A DNA stretch of 64,000 nt, from assembly GCF_905475345.1 (NCBI RefSeq), contig NC_066593.1, forward strand, positions 1,168,274-1,232,273, given 5' to 3'. Each line of letters begins with the position of its first letter. Position 1 is the first letter of the stretch. A model generated the notes under the pieces. The model made no database searches. It was not told the origin of the DNA and saw only the letters and a program-made list of their open reading frames with translations. Shown in pieces: positions 51,949 to 64,000 of this stretch. The translations under genes and the position numbers were made by a program. This DNA is from Vespula vulgaris. Taxonomy: Eukaryota > Arthropoda > Insecta > Hymenoptera > Vespidae.

Positions 51949-52853
51949 TTATCTCTTTAGCTTTCCTCTCATCTTTTTCCACAAATCTATAGGTAATTTT
52001 CTACGAAGATTTTTCATGGGCGTTAACGCGATTTTAACGCGTCCTCTTACGTCTTATGACATTTCCATGTAAAAACAGATATAAAAGAAAAGTGTATCAA
52101 TCCGAAGCTTTTCGCCATGTTTGATCAAACGCAATTTGTGCGACGAGAAGAACGCGAGGCTAACTTTTAAAGCCTAACGAGGAGATGTTGTTTCAAATTC
52201 CCCAAGATCTTGTAAAGCCAATTAAGATCTTTACCGCGGAAAGATCTTTAACGATATCCAACATCCAATCAATGCTTGGAATGAGCGAAGGAAGTGACGT
52301 TCCCTGTAACTCTCTTTTTTTCTTTCTCTCTCTCTCTCACTCTCTCTCTTTCTCTCTTTCCAATGCATAGGACGGTTCCTTATCGCGTGTTGATCGAGAC
52401 AAGTATTTCCTCTTCGAGAGAAATTCCTATCTTCCTTATGTTCAAGATAAAATCAACAAAAGGGAAGAACGAGTCTTTTTTAGCTGGTCCAATGTATCGT
52501 AAGAATGAATGAATGTCCAAAGAAAAGAAGAAAATATTTCTCATACTTCTTCTTTTTTTTTCTTCTTTTTACTTTATTCTCTTCTTCTTTTTCATTTCTT
52601 TTTCCTTTTTTTCTTAACCCGTGGGTTAATTAAAATTGACTTTGATGGAAAATCGATGTCACGAGAGAACGCAAACAAAAGAAAAAAAAAAAAAGAAAAA
52701 AGAAGAATAAAAAGATATAATACAGATACACAGCTGGTGTAATCGTTTCCAACGGGAACGGGATGAGTCATTACAAAGATCTCGAAACTTAATCACCGTT
52801 ATCATCATCGTCATCTATGAGAGGTTATGGATTAAAGGAATCTGACAGGGGTT

Positions 52854-52856
<3 letters not shown>

Positions 52857-52927
<71 letters not shown>
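52857..52927. repeat. (GA)n microsatellite, about 70 bases
   Basis: Almost pure GA. A second one lies at 53178-53232 and a third, with GACA lead units, at 54905-54969. Confidence 0.95.
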
Positions 52928-52928
<1 letters not shown>

Positions 52929-53176
52929 GCAAAGATGCACAGGAACGTGTCATCGTTTCGGCCGATAGCATTGCCAAGTTTAATGGCAGACTAGCTAGAG
53001 TTAGGATTGAAATCAATAATTACGATAACAGAGTTGTGGTAACTGTAGCGTCACACGTTTCAGGGAACGTGATTTAGAGGCTGACAATGCCAATGCCCGT
53101 TGACCCCTTTTCCGAACGTAACTACCGTGCGGCTTATTAAACTGTGACCATGCTAACAAGAGGAACAGAGATGAAA

Positions 53177-53231
<55 letters not shown>

Positions 53232-54917
53232 AACGAAAGCCAAAGATCGATGAAAACGCAAATTTTAAGCGAATGATAAAAAAGAATATCGAACGACCGT
53301 TGTAATAAAATCAATCAAGTGTTTCAGTTATGATCATTTAAAATTAAGTTGAAAATAATAGGGTTTATCAGAAAATTACAATGTCAAATTTAAATTACAT
53401 TTCAAATACATATTTCTCCTTTTTAAAAATTCTAGTAGTGAGTACGGTATGGTTTTGTAATATCTAAAAACAAGAGGAAATAAAAAAAGAAATTAAAAAA
53501 AAAAAGAAAAAAGAAACGAAACACATCAAATATCTTCCTATGGACGTTCTCGTCCAGTTTATTTCTTATTTCTTGCTTTTTTTTTTGTATTTTTTATTTC
53601 TTTTTTTTTTTTATGCAATAAAAGCATAAACACACTTGAGACCCTTTCACAAGTGGGCAACGGAACAAGGTATAAAGTTTTTTCATGGTCTCGTCGAAAC
53701 TACTCTGCGAGACAACTCCGTTGTAAAAAAAAAAGTACTTTTTCAATATGTAGGTACCATGTAAGGTCGTTGCTGACCTCAGTGATGAAAAAGGTTTACA
53801 TCTCTTTCGTGATTCTCGTCGAAGCGACACTTACAAAAAACTGTAAAATTTTTTTTGTCATCTTCGACCCGATGTGTCGAATACGTGCGAATATTTGCAC
53901 GTTTCAATTATAATTATTATAATAACTGTACTATCAAGCACGCGTGAAAAAGATATTTTTTTGATACTTATTTAAAAAAAAAAAAAAGCAAAAACGAATA
54001 GTTTATATCTTCTTTTTCGTAGTTTCCTCGAGACTTATTCGAAAAAGAAGTGTAAAGTTTTTTACTGTATAATTAATATAATGAATACTCTGCTTGGTTT
54101 CATTCTAAAAACTTTATTATCTGTAAGACACCGGTAAAAAGAAATTACTTTCTCAATACGTATTGTATAAGGACATCTCTTCTACCCACATATATATATT
54201 CAACTCAGCAAGTTAAACAGGTGCCATATAAAGACACCGCTGACCTACATAAATTTTTACAATTCACCCAGTTGAATTCATAATGAACGGATAGCCTATA
54301 TAAACTCTCATAATTTAGTCGGAACTTGATGAATCCATTGAAACATATATATATATTTTTAAAAGCTATTATATTACATACATTTTTATTTATTTGATCG
54401 GTAAGTATATGCAATATAAATATTTTTCGATCAGTCGAGATGATTAAAAATCAGGATTGCGTAATTTATATTACGTATTGATAAATTATTATGAATACTG
54501 ATCGTTCATTTCAAAATACTAATTGAATGTTGAAAAATAGCGATCCCAATAAGTAGCAGTTCTATATGTATGTAAAGATAATAATGATTTATATCAGGAT
54601 TATACTAAACATTTATAAAACGGGAGTCACTTTTGAGAAGGGTATATTTTTGGCGACCCACTTTCTTGGAATATATTTTCTAAAAGAAAGATGATGGAGT
54701 TGACGTGATCCGTCAAAATAATATTACTTCAAAATCAAACAAGTCTCTTTCTTGCGAATTTGGAGGAATGATTGTTTGCATTGACACGACACACGATTTC
54801 CGTCTCACTCTGACGCGTTCGGTTTCGTTCCCGCACGAGACTATCTCTTTCTGCTCGTAATTAAGCGTTATATGGTTCATTAACTGGATGCAATAGTTAC
54901 AGACAGAGACAGAGACA

Positions 54918-54972
<55 letters not shown>

Positions 54973-55673
54973 ACCGTGATACTATTCGGACACATTTCTA
55001 TCGTTAACCAACGTTAACCAATTGGAGCGAGAATACTCGCGAGAGTAGTTGCGGAGGATACGACGATTCTGTTAAAAAGAAAAAAATAAATAAATAACTA
55101 AAATAAATTAAAAAAAAAAAAAAAAGAAAAATCCTTTGGCTACTCGTTGATTGTTTGAATAGATTATCGCATCATATCGTTCCTTAGTAATAATTTGATA
55201 TTTTATCTTCCTATTTTGGAAAATATTAATCAAAACTGATCGGCAGCGATGTAAAATTGTAATTAATCATTTGCGTTGATTGTACGTAGGTACATCTGCG
55301 CCCATATTAAAATGGAATTTTCCAATTTTTACGTGAGAACGTAATTGAGAACATTCATATTGCATTCATCGACTAATAAAAGTTAAAATTTTCGAGTAGA
55401 TTTCTGGTCCGCTTGTAATTGTCAGAAGCAGAAACACAAGGATGTATTTCCATTGGTATTTTACTCTATTTACTCTCTTCTCTCCTTCTCTCTCTCTCTC
55501 CCCACGATTCATTGCATTCGAAACGGAATTCGATTGTGGGACGCTCGTAATACACTCGGATTGCTTCCTGTAGGAGCGATATCACGGAGTATTACCGACG
55601 TAACGTTAATAATCTCTAAACACGTGAATCGATAATACTCCGAAAATAATAGCCTCTCTAGGAAACGTGTATA

Positions 55674-55678
<5 letters not shown>

Positions 55679-55726
<48 letters not shown>
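55679..55726. repeat. (TA)n microsatellite
   Basis: About 48 bases of TA. A similar tract follows at 56585-56621. Both are preceded by TCGATAATACTCCG, at about 55629 and 56568. Confidence 0.93.
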
Positions 55727-55730
<4 letters not shown>

Positions 55731-56582
55731 CATTGTCCTCGATCGATCACAATGAAGGAAGAGAATACGTTCATCAATCGGACAAGAGCATAATTTCGAA
55801 ATCAGCATGAATCGAAAAAGAGCTTTGATTTTAATAATAGAATAATTTCGATTTAAAATAATTTTACAATCCGAATGTGTTCCACAATTCGCAATATGTT
55901 ACGCGAAGGATTGAAACTCAGAGTGACAGAGAGAACTACGGAAGAGTTTTTCGAGTTTAATGCTAATTTCGAAGGCACGGCCTGTTCCAAGCTTTATGAA
56001 AATGAAGCTTCTGCATCTCTACGAAGGTTGCGCATTACGCAGGTTATGTCGCGCGCCCATATACCCACAAACACAATCGCACGCGCGAGAGAACACATGG
56101 AACGTGTAACACGTTCGTCAAACTTTACTTCTCGTTTCGCGTTCTCCAACACCGAGATTCTGACTTACGAATATCGAATGTTACAGTTCGTTCAACTTCG
56201 ATCGAATCCCCGTTGGAACATGATCTACGAGAAAACGAATCCAACGTTCGTCGTCAAAATCGTACATCTCGTTTACCTAGCTCAATGTATTATTCTTATA
56301 TTTTTTCTTTTTCTCCTTTGAGAGATTGTAAAAGTCAGTTGATGATTTTGAGAAATATCAATATTGCTAATGTATCTTTTGACAGATAGAAAAATCAGCT
56401 GACTGGTATTGATTTTCATTTAAAGTTCACTCTCAAAATCAGCTGATCGACATTGATTTTTCTTCATACACACACACACACACACATTAAATATTTATAA
56501 TTATAAGTCTCCTAATGAGATTATAATTTTCGAAGTATTATCGATTAACGTAATTGAAGATTATTGCGTCGATAATACTCCG

Positions 56583-56625
<43 letters not shown>

Positions 56626-57030
56626 CAAACGTAATATATACATATATATATATATAAATATACACGTAGACATATAGGAAGAAATTTATGAAAATTATAG
56701 ATACGAGATATCGAAAGATGAGAACGATCACTCGACAGTCTCGACACTCGAATCGCTCTGCTTCCTTTGAAGCATAATCAAGCCAGTGGCGATAGCTGTG
56801 GCAGACAATAATCGGCTAGCTTACCACCGGTTAGTGGCTAAATCGGAAAAGTTTCTGCCGCCTTCGAAGGTTCGCCAAGAGTGAACGGACGAGGAGGAGA
56901 GGAGAGCCGGAGGAGATGGAGGATATTCTCTACTTCCTCTTGGAACTGTCGGCAACTCGGATTAGTTTTAAAGTAAGAGTATGCTTTAGTTTGCCCTTCT
57001 TCGCCACCTCTCCTCTACCTCTTTGCCATC

Positions 57031-57031
<1 letters not shown>

Positions 57032-57091
<60 letters not shown>

Positions 57092-57094
57092 ACT
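57032..57094. repeat. (CT)n microsatellite
   Basis: About 63 bases of CT with one TTT interruption. Confidence 0.95.
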
Positions 57095-60000
57095 CTCATA
57101 TCTCTTCGACCGTGACTCGAGAGCGGTTTCACGACATCTTGACAAACTTCCTCTATTTCATCCTCCTTCTGATTCCTTCTCTATGATTTCGTTGCTTCGG
57201 GATTCTAGAGGAATATATCGTCCCTACTAGCTATCTCGACCAATCTTTCTACCTAGTAGCTAGCTAGTAGCATACCGACTTTTCAACCGTCCAATTATAG
57301 TCGTTTCAGACTACTGCTCTTGACATTTGTGCAACGTATTCAGAATAAAATCTTACGAATAACGTAAGATCGCTAGTAAGATCGACTCATAGACTTCAGG
57401 AGGTTCTTTTCTTTTCTTTTCTTTTCTTTTTTTCTTTCTTTTGTCTTCTTTATTTTTCTCCTCTTTCTTTTTCATACTTTTTTTTTTATGTTACGGGATG
57501 GAGGGGTAAGGGATGGAGAAACATTGTCCGATATATGATTATTACTTTCTCATGATCTTCTTCTTCTTCTTTCTTTCTTTCTTTCTTTCTTTTTATTTAA
57601 TGTGAAATTTCTTTCCACTTTGACAGATCCATTAGTTATGCACGCGAGCAGGAAGAACTTTTGCGGAAATCAATTTCCACAAGCCATAACATTATTTCAG
57701 TATATAGTATGTAGTATATGTTATATACATTTATATATATATGTGTGTGTGTGTACACAATATATGTTTGTATATAAGTTTAACGAGTTTCCCTCCCTCT
57801 CTTTCTTCAAGTATGTACATAGACATATCTCTGGGCAGCCGTCTTTCTCTATTCACTCGCAACAATGTTGATCGAACGAACGGATAATTCTCGTAGTCGT
57901 CCGAGAAATGAAATCGCGTGCAACCGCGAAGTTCGAGCTAAAAACGTGTTCATACACATATGCAGGTATATATCATGTCAGATAGCTAAGACGAGGAAAA
58001 TCAAAAATTCCATTAAGAAAAATCCTTTCTTTTTTATCTTCGAATCGATCTTCGTTATCGCGATTAAATTGAAATTTCTAAGAAAATATTATACATAAAT
58101 ATATATATATGTATGTATGTATGTATGTATATACATAGAAATTGGATATAGACCGTGGAAAAATCTTCCAAGAATTCAGTAGATTCTTATAGATTTGATT
58201 TTTAATGGAACTCGTTTGATTTTAGATCCCTCGAAACGTTTTCGTTTCGTCGAACGTTGCATCGCGGAGCTTAACAGAGGGGAAAACGTTGATCATCTTG
58301 GAATGAAAATTGGAAGAATGCTCTTAGTTCGGTAGGTTTTTCACGAATGATATTTATCGAAAAGACGAAAGAAGAAAAGCCCCGGCTCGTTTCCTTCGAT
58401 CCTTTTCTTCTCTTTCATAAAGCAGTCGTTGGAAAGGCGTAAAGCTCCGTATTTATGAGATTACTCTTGAAAGGGTCGATCCATTTTTAGAACGCTCTCT
58501 ATGGCATACAGGAGCACCTTATTATCTGAAAATCCAGGGTACCAGTAGCGTCGATAGGTACCCTTACCGTTTATATAGACGTGCCTTTTTATCGATCCCT
58601 CCATTTTGGCATTTACCGTGGCCGTTTTCCTTTTTCCACTACCGTTACATGAAAGAAGGACCAAAGTATTGATATGAATATTTGAAATCGGTCTATATAT
58701 AACTGGACGATGAATAATTTCAACGAATCAATGTCGTTTACAAATCTATTTAATCGTTTCAATATTCAAATAACTAGCTGGTAATATCCTCAAGAAAAAT
58801 TTTGATATTGCCTTTCCCTACGAACAATAACGATCTTATAACGGATAAGGAAAAGTGCTTGGTGGTTGGTTTAAGTCACTCGATATTACGTATTCATCTT
58901 AAGCTATACGTTACGTTATTATACTCTTGGAGAGCTCTAAAGGATGTGGACACGCCTTTCGTACGTACAAATGGTCTCCGGCTTCTAAAGGATAATCCGA
59001 AGTGACGAATGAAATTATATGTGCAAAGGATGACTACCGTCGGTGGTTGGAGTAAGAAAAGATCTTTCTTCTCTTTCTTTTTTCTCACCCACCTCTTACT
59101 TTTTAACGCTCATTCATTCCTTCCTTCGTTCGTTCATTCATTCATTCATTTATTTATTTATCCCTTTTCCTTTTCCAACAATTTTTCCTTAAAACTATAA
59201 TATTTTTCATTTCTTTTTTCCCCTTCTAAGCTCCTAAGAACGAGAATTCTTTCGTTTCTTTCTTTTTACACAGATACACAGGTATTTAAGATGGTTAAGG
59301 AAACGATAAAAAAAAAAAAAACAAAAACAAAAAAAGAAAGAGGACTTTTCACGAAGAATTTTTTCTTCTCGAATCCGCAAAATCTAACGCGACTACTCGT
59401 TCAGACCTTTTGGTCTTTCTCCAAGCTAGGCAATCGTGCCTGACGTCTTCACGGTCGGTGCTTCGGATGCATTAGTATGCCGGCGTCGCACGTACGGCTA
59501 GGACTATACGAGGCCCCTAGCACTCGAGTATTATTCTGAAATATGACGCCAAATACCATTCGCCTCGGGTTACAGCGGAACGCGTTTTCTCCGACGCCTG
59601 GACGAGTTACGATTTCGCATAACCGCGTGCCATTCGCTTACAACGGTATGCCAGACTGTTGCAAGATAGAAAGAGAGAAAACGAATCGACTGTTTTCCTT
59701 CTTTTTCCTTCTTTATTCTTTATTTTTCTTTTTTCTGTTTTTTCTGATCCACGAGAATTCGATATAAGTAAATAAATAACGTAGCAAGTATTTGGTAGGA
59801 AAATATTTGGAGAGGCAAGTATCTCGTAGATCGTAAGGTGACGAATCGGTTGACCGTCGATGTTTATGTTTCTTTTATACTTTATTATTTCTCGTATTTA
59901 GTTTAACGCGCTACGACGCAGTCTTTACTACGCCGTGGCAGAGTCAACATCTCGAAGGAGGTCTTCTCGTCTAGGAGGTTTAATATTTTATTTTATTCTT

Positions 60001-60117
60001 ATCTTTTGATTTTAACCTATTTTATTTGAATCTTAATTTTTCTTTTATTCTCTTTGCATGTTCTTTATATCCGTTAACGACGCATCATTATTATTATTAT
60101 ATATGTATATATATATA

Positions 60118-60190
60118 TCATAATTATCATATTGATTATATAACAACTATAATTGTAATCAGATTATTATCATACATGTACATTTATAAG

Positions 60191-60247
<57 letters not shown>

Positions 60248-60290
60248 ATAATTATCATATTGATTATATAATAACCGTGATTGTAATCAG
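60118..60290. repeat. 45-base direct repeat flanking a (TA)n tract
   Basis: Copy 1 (60118-60162) and copy 2 (60246-60290) both begin TCATAATTATCATATTGATT and end TTGTAATCAG. By eye they differ at four positions. A pure (TA)n tract at 60194-60243 lies between them. Confidence 0.93.
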
Positions 60291-60834
60291 AATTGTAAGC
60301 TACGAATATTTAAAATAGGTTATTTATTAAATCGTTTATTTTAGATAATGCGTAATAAGAACAGCGTGAAAGATAATGAAAGGTTTTTCTTCGATAAGTC
60401 AATACGATACACGTTATTAATACTATATTAGATATCTACGAAAAAAGTATATCTTATCGCGTAACAAATTCGAGACCGAATCGCGTAGACGATTATATTA
60501 TGCGTAACTTCTCGCCATTTTCTCTGCTTAATCTCGTTGGAATTAGATTATGTAAATATCCATGGCCGTTTCGCTTGCCAGCGAAATATTATTCCTGACT
60601 CGAGAGTTCTTTCTTTATTCCTGGCATCCTCTCGCCCTTCGTCCTCGGTTTCCCGCCCTTCGCCCTTCGTAATTAGCATAAGCATTCGTCCTTGTTTATC
60701 GCAATACTATTTTCTTTCGAAATTATATTTTTGTACTTTGCAATATCGCTCTCTGACTTTTTCACGGCTGTTCTAAACGTTTTAAGAGAGAAAGAGAAAG
60801 AGAGAGACAACGATTTAAAACATCTGTCGTTTAT

Positions 60835-60835
60835 T

Positions 60836-60875
<40 letters not shown>

Positions 60876-60877
60876 TT
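60835..60877. repeat. (CTTT)n tetranucleotide array
   Basis: Ten or more perfect CTTT units. Confidence 0.95.
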
Positions 60878-63298
60878 ATCGTTCCTCCCCTATAAGCGAA
60901 ACTTTTTAACATAGACATGAACGTCGGTAGTATATTATTTCCAGAATCAATTTCTAAGGTGTTAATGAGTAATTCACTTTATAGCTTTCCTACGGGGAAT
61001 ATAATCAAGACGATGAAAATTTGTGTTTACAGGCATATAAACGCGTTATTTCACGTTACGCACGGCTCTTAAATTTTAAGATCGTAAAATAATAAGAGAA
61101 GGAAATGTAGGTATAAACCTATCTAATAAATAAGATAATGTTTCGATCGATAATAAATCGATTTTTAATCGCGCATATAGAAGAGAAATATAATTCGTTG
61201 AGAGATAAAATCAAGCGGATTGGATTTTCATTGATCGTTATCGTTATTGTTATTGTTTATATCTACGTACATATGTATTTGTCGAATGAACTCACGTTGA
61301 ATGAAATCATCTGTTGTCGGTACGTTTCCATTAAACGACCTTACCTTACGATCTCTTCATTTTTTCGTGTTTACAAACTCTTGAGAATCTAGATGAACGT
61401 ATTTACGGATCATCGTAAGTACGTTTATCTAGATCGTAGTACGTTCATCATCGGTCTTGATCATTGTACCGACGATCGCGTCAGAGTTCGCGGAGGAGAG
61501 ATTTATGAAAGATCAAGAGACTGATCTTTTGCACGGGCAACTCGTTCCTCACGTGCAATTATCAGGCAGATAATGTTTAACGACCACGTGGCACGCAGTA
61601 TACAACGCGCTTTGCAATTTATAGTTGGTACGCTCTAAATTACAAGCTGCGTGTCTAGGATCGAATTTCTTTCTTTTTTTTTTCTTTCTTTTCTTTCTAG
61701 TTTCATTCTTTTTTTTTCTCTCTTTCTCTTTTATTTTTTTTTCTTTTTTGTTCTACGAGCGCGTTGACTATGATAAAAAGGATAGGAGCTAGAAAAGATT
61801 CAAAACTAGACAAGATAAACTGGTCTCCACGCGTAAGTATAGTAGCCGATTCTCGATTATCACGATCCTTCCAGAGAATATCTCTATCGTCGAGAGAGAA
61901 AGACACACGCACACATTCACACACACACACACACAACATTATCCTTCGAACGTACTCATTTATATTCGAATAATTTATTATCGCGTTGAGCGTTGACTCG
62001 AACGTTTTTATATCGAATTTTTCAACGTTCAGTCGAGAGGGAATTATCAACCGACAGTCATTGCGTTTAAACGCAGATTAAAAATAAAAGATAATAGAAA
62101 ATTATAAGAGAGAAACGTACGTATGATGCGCGCCGTTCGCTTAGCATAGAGCCGAAGGATTCTGCTTCATTGTGTGTGTGCATTAGAGATATAAAAAAGG
62201 GGGAAAGAATGAATGAAAGAATGAAAGAAAGAATGAAAGAAAGAAAAGCTAAAGATAAAGAGGGAGATAGACATAGAGATAAAGAAAGAGAGAGAGAAAG
62301 AGAATATGAAGATGGGGTCACGGAAGTGGCAAGACTCGAGTCATACATTTACCTTCTCGAACGAGCGAAAGCTTGTCGATTCATCGGCGTTTAAACGTTC
62401 AAAGCGCATCACGAAAGAAAAGTTAGACGAGCATTCGTTTTCTTTTTTTTTTTTCTTTTTTCTTTTTTTTTTTTTTCTTTTAAGCGTCAGAACGAATATC
62501 TATATCCGTGATGGTCTATCCTACTGCGAAGGGAACCAATTTGAATGTAAGTACTTGGATGATATCGTTTGAATACGATTTATCGTTTAAACGATTGGAT
62601 TTTTATTTCAGACATTTCATGGAATTTGACGAACTCGACGAGTCGTTTCGATTAGGCTCAGCTGTTCCATCCGAAGACATTTATTATGGAATCAAATTGA
62701 ATCGTGTCGAGAAAGAAGCTTCCTTCTTTTTTCTTTTTTTCTTTTCTTCTTCTCTTTTTTCTATTTTCATTTTCTTTTTCTTTTCTTTTTTTATATATCC
62801 CCCTTCTCGTTATTCGAAGGATAAAATACGCTTACGGTATCTCCTCCTGTCTGTCGTAATGGACGATCGAAGGGAGCTTAACGCAAGAGATCGACAAGCT
62901 CGTTCTGAACAAAAAAACAAGAGAAAAAAAATATATATATATATATATCGAGAGTTCTATAATTATAGGATAGGAATGGATTTACTGTGTTCCATGGCAG
63001 AATATTCTCAGAGCCGAATTCTACGAACGTGTTTTTTTGGATACACGTTGAAAAAGAAAAAGAGGAAAATTTTCGTTCAATCATGCACAGAGCTTGCATT
63101 TGCAAAAAGTGAAATAAATAAATAAAAAAAAGAGAGAGAGAGAGAGAGAGAGAATAAAAGATAAAGAAAGTTTATATTCGTTGAAATTCGCTTTTGTATT
63201 TGTACATATTTTTATTTGCTTATATTCTTATTCGCTTTATTATTCTTATGTTCTTATCGTATTTCATATGCCTCTATGAATGAAATCGTTTGGAAACA

Positions 63299-63313
63299 AA
63301 GAGAAAGAGAGAT

Positions 63314-63390
<77 letters not shown>
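63299..63390. repeat. (GA)n microsatellite, about 90 bases
   Basis: The longest GA tract in the window. Others lie at 63129-63154, 63697-63730 and 63942-63980. Confidence 0.95.
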
Positions 63391-63940
63391 TTAAAATAAC
63401 ATTAATTCGTGACGAATTGAAAACGAATAATTAACGCATTGATTGTTTCGTGATAGCTCAATAACCGCTAATGTCGGCCAACGTTCTAATAATATCGTTG
63501 CATCAAGCTTCAATAAATAGATCAAAGACTGTATATACGTGTCATTTATATGTATGTATGTGTAGACGTTTTCTGCTCGTTAAATAAAAGAGTGGAAATT
63601 CTCGCAGTATCGAATGATTTAAATCAAGTATCTCGCAATCTCGGATTTCTCTTTACATCGAGAGAGATAGAAAAAAAGATGGAGGGAAAGAAAGAGAGAC
63701 AGAGAGAAAGAGAGAGAGAGAGAGAGAAAGACGATGTATCTCGTTTACATCGATTTGCAGTAAACCTTATTTGTCGGCTTGAAGCTCTTATTAAAGAGCT
63801 GTGAGTCCTGGAAGAACTCTTTTTCTTTTCTAAAGATGATAACCGGCTTTGAAACTGAACACGAAACTGGGCCGTAGCGCTTTCAGGGAGCGCAAGATGG
63901 GAGAGTGCTTTTCATTAAATTGCTAATGATTTTATGAGAA

Positions 63941-63981
<41 letters not shown>

Positions 63982-64000
63982 CAAAGATATAAAAAGAAAA

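Larger units (their letters stand above)
48533..64000 (-). other. Presumed upstream twin intron, 15.5 kb to window edge
   Basis: The acceptor TTGCAG above 48532 requires an upstream exon ending in phase 1 and encoding the LRR domain and the LDNLAV-type linker. I found no LRR-coding segment or matching exon on the minus strand to the window edge, so the donor exon probably lies beyond 64000. The stretch holds dense (GA)n/(CT)n and (TA)n tracts, a purine-only-like block at 49005-49140, and a diverged duplication at 53.66-54.25 kb. No independent gene is supported. Confidence 0.45.

Noticed and set aside
58461..58664. 67-codon minus-strand frame considered as a missing twin exon
   Set aside because: There is no leucine-rich-repeat spacing and no similarity to the CNOT6 N-terminus. 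The donor-like GTAAGGG inside it does not fit the required phase and sequence.
1..64000. Transposons, viral remnants or CRISPR-like arrays
   Set aside because: No transposase, reverse transcriptase or integrase motif was seen, and no long terminal repeats. All regularly spaced repeats found are simple microsatellites without unique spacers.

Overview
This is animal nuclear DNA, almost certainly from an insect and probably an aculeate hymenopteran (wasp, bee or ant). The window has split genes with GT-AG introns, is AT-rich, and is packed with (GA)n/(CT)n, (TA)n, (GT)n and CG-containing tri-, tetra- and pentanucleotide microsatellites. The recognisable proteins read like insect orthologues. 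The clade is an inference from general character and cannot be fixed without a search. Most long open frames in the window are microsatellites read as poly-ER, poly-SL, poly-YI or poly-T, and are not genes.

Five real genes can be supported. (1) At 13572-13661, minus strand, lies the first coding exon of a tetraspanin resembling the TspanC8 group. The rest of the gene is not visible and probably lies beyond position 1. (2) At 15291-15829, plus strand, is mitochondrial ribosomal protein S24 in two exons. (3) At 21144-48532, minus strand, are the last seven coding exons (385 codons) of the CCR4-NOT deadenylase CNOT6/CNOT6L, called twin in Drosophila. They hold the whole exonuclease domain. The N-terminal leucine-rich-repeat exons were not found in the 15.5 kb upstream and are presumably outside the window. 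(4) At 22775-23615, minus strand, is a complete two-exon YIPF5 (Yip1 family) gene. (5) At 22196-22268, minus strand, is a tRNA-Val(UAC). Genes 4 and 5 both sit inside an 11.9 kb intron of twin, on the same strand as twin.

Layout: 1-13571 is tetraspanin intron 1, rich in microsatellites. Positions 13662-15290 form a divergent promoter region between the tetraspanin and mRpS24. Positions 15830-21143 are the tail-to-tail 3' regions of mRpS24 and twin, including about 5.1 kb of AT-rich sequence with few repeats that is probably the twin 3' UTR. Positions 21144-24300 are compact and gene-rich (twin 3' exons, tRNA, YIPF5). From 24300 to the end there are large twin introns with three isolated exon islands (33939-34090, 37758-38070, 48464-48532) in a sea of simple repeats.

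The genes do not form a pathway: mRNA deadenylation, ER-Golgi trafficking, mitochondrial translation and a membrane scaffold lie side by side. I found no transposon with recognisable coding capacity, no CRISPR array and no exotic multi-gene system. The most interesting features are the same-strand nesting of YIPF5 and the tRNA inside twin, an unusual T-arm in that tRNA, the long twin 3' tail, and several structured repeats.
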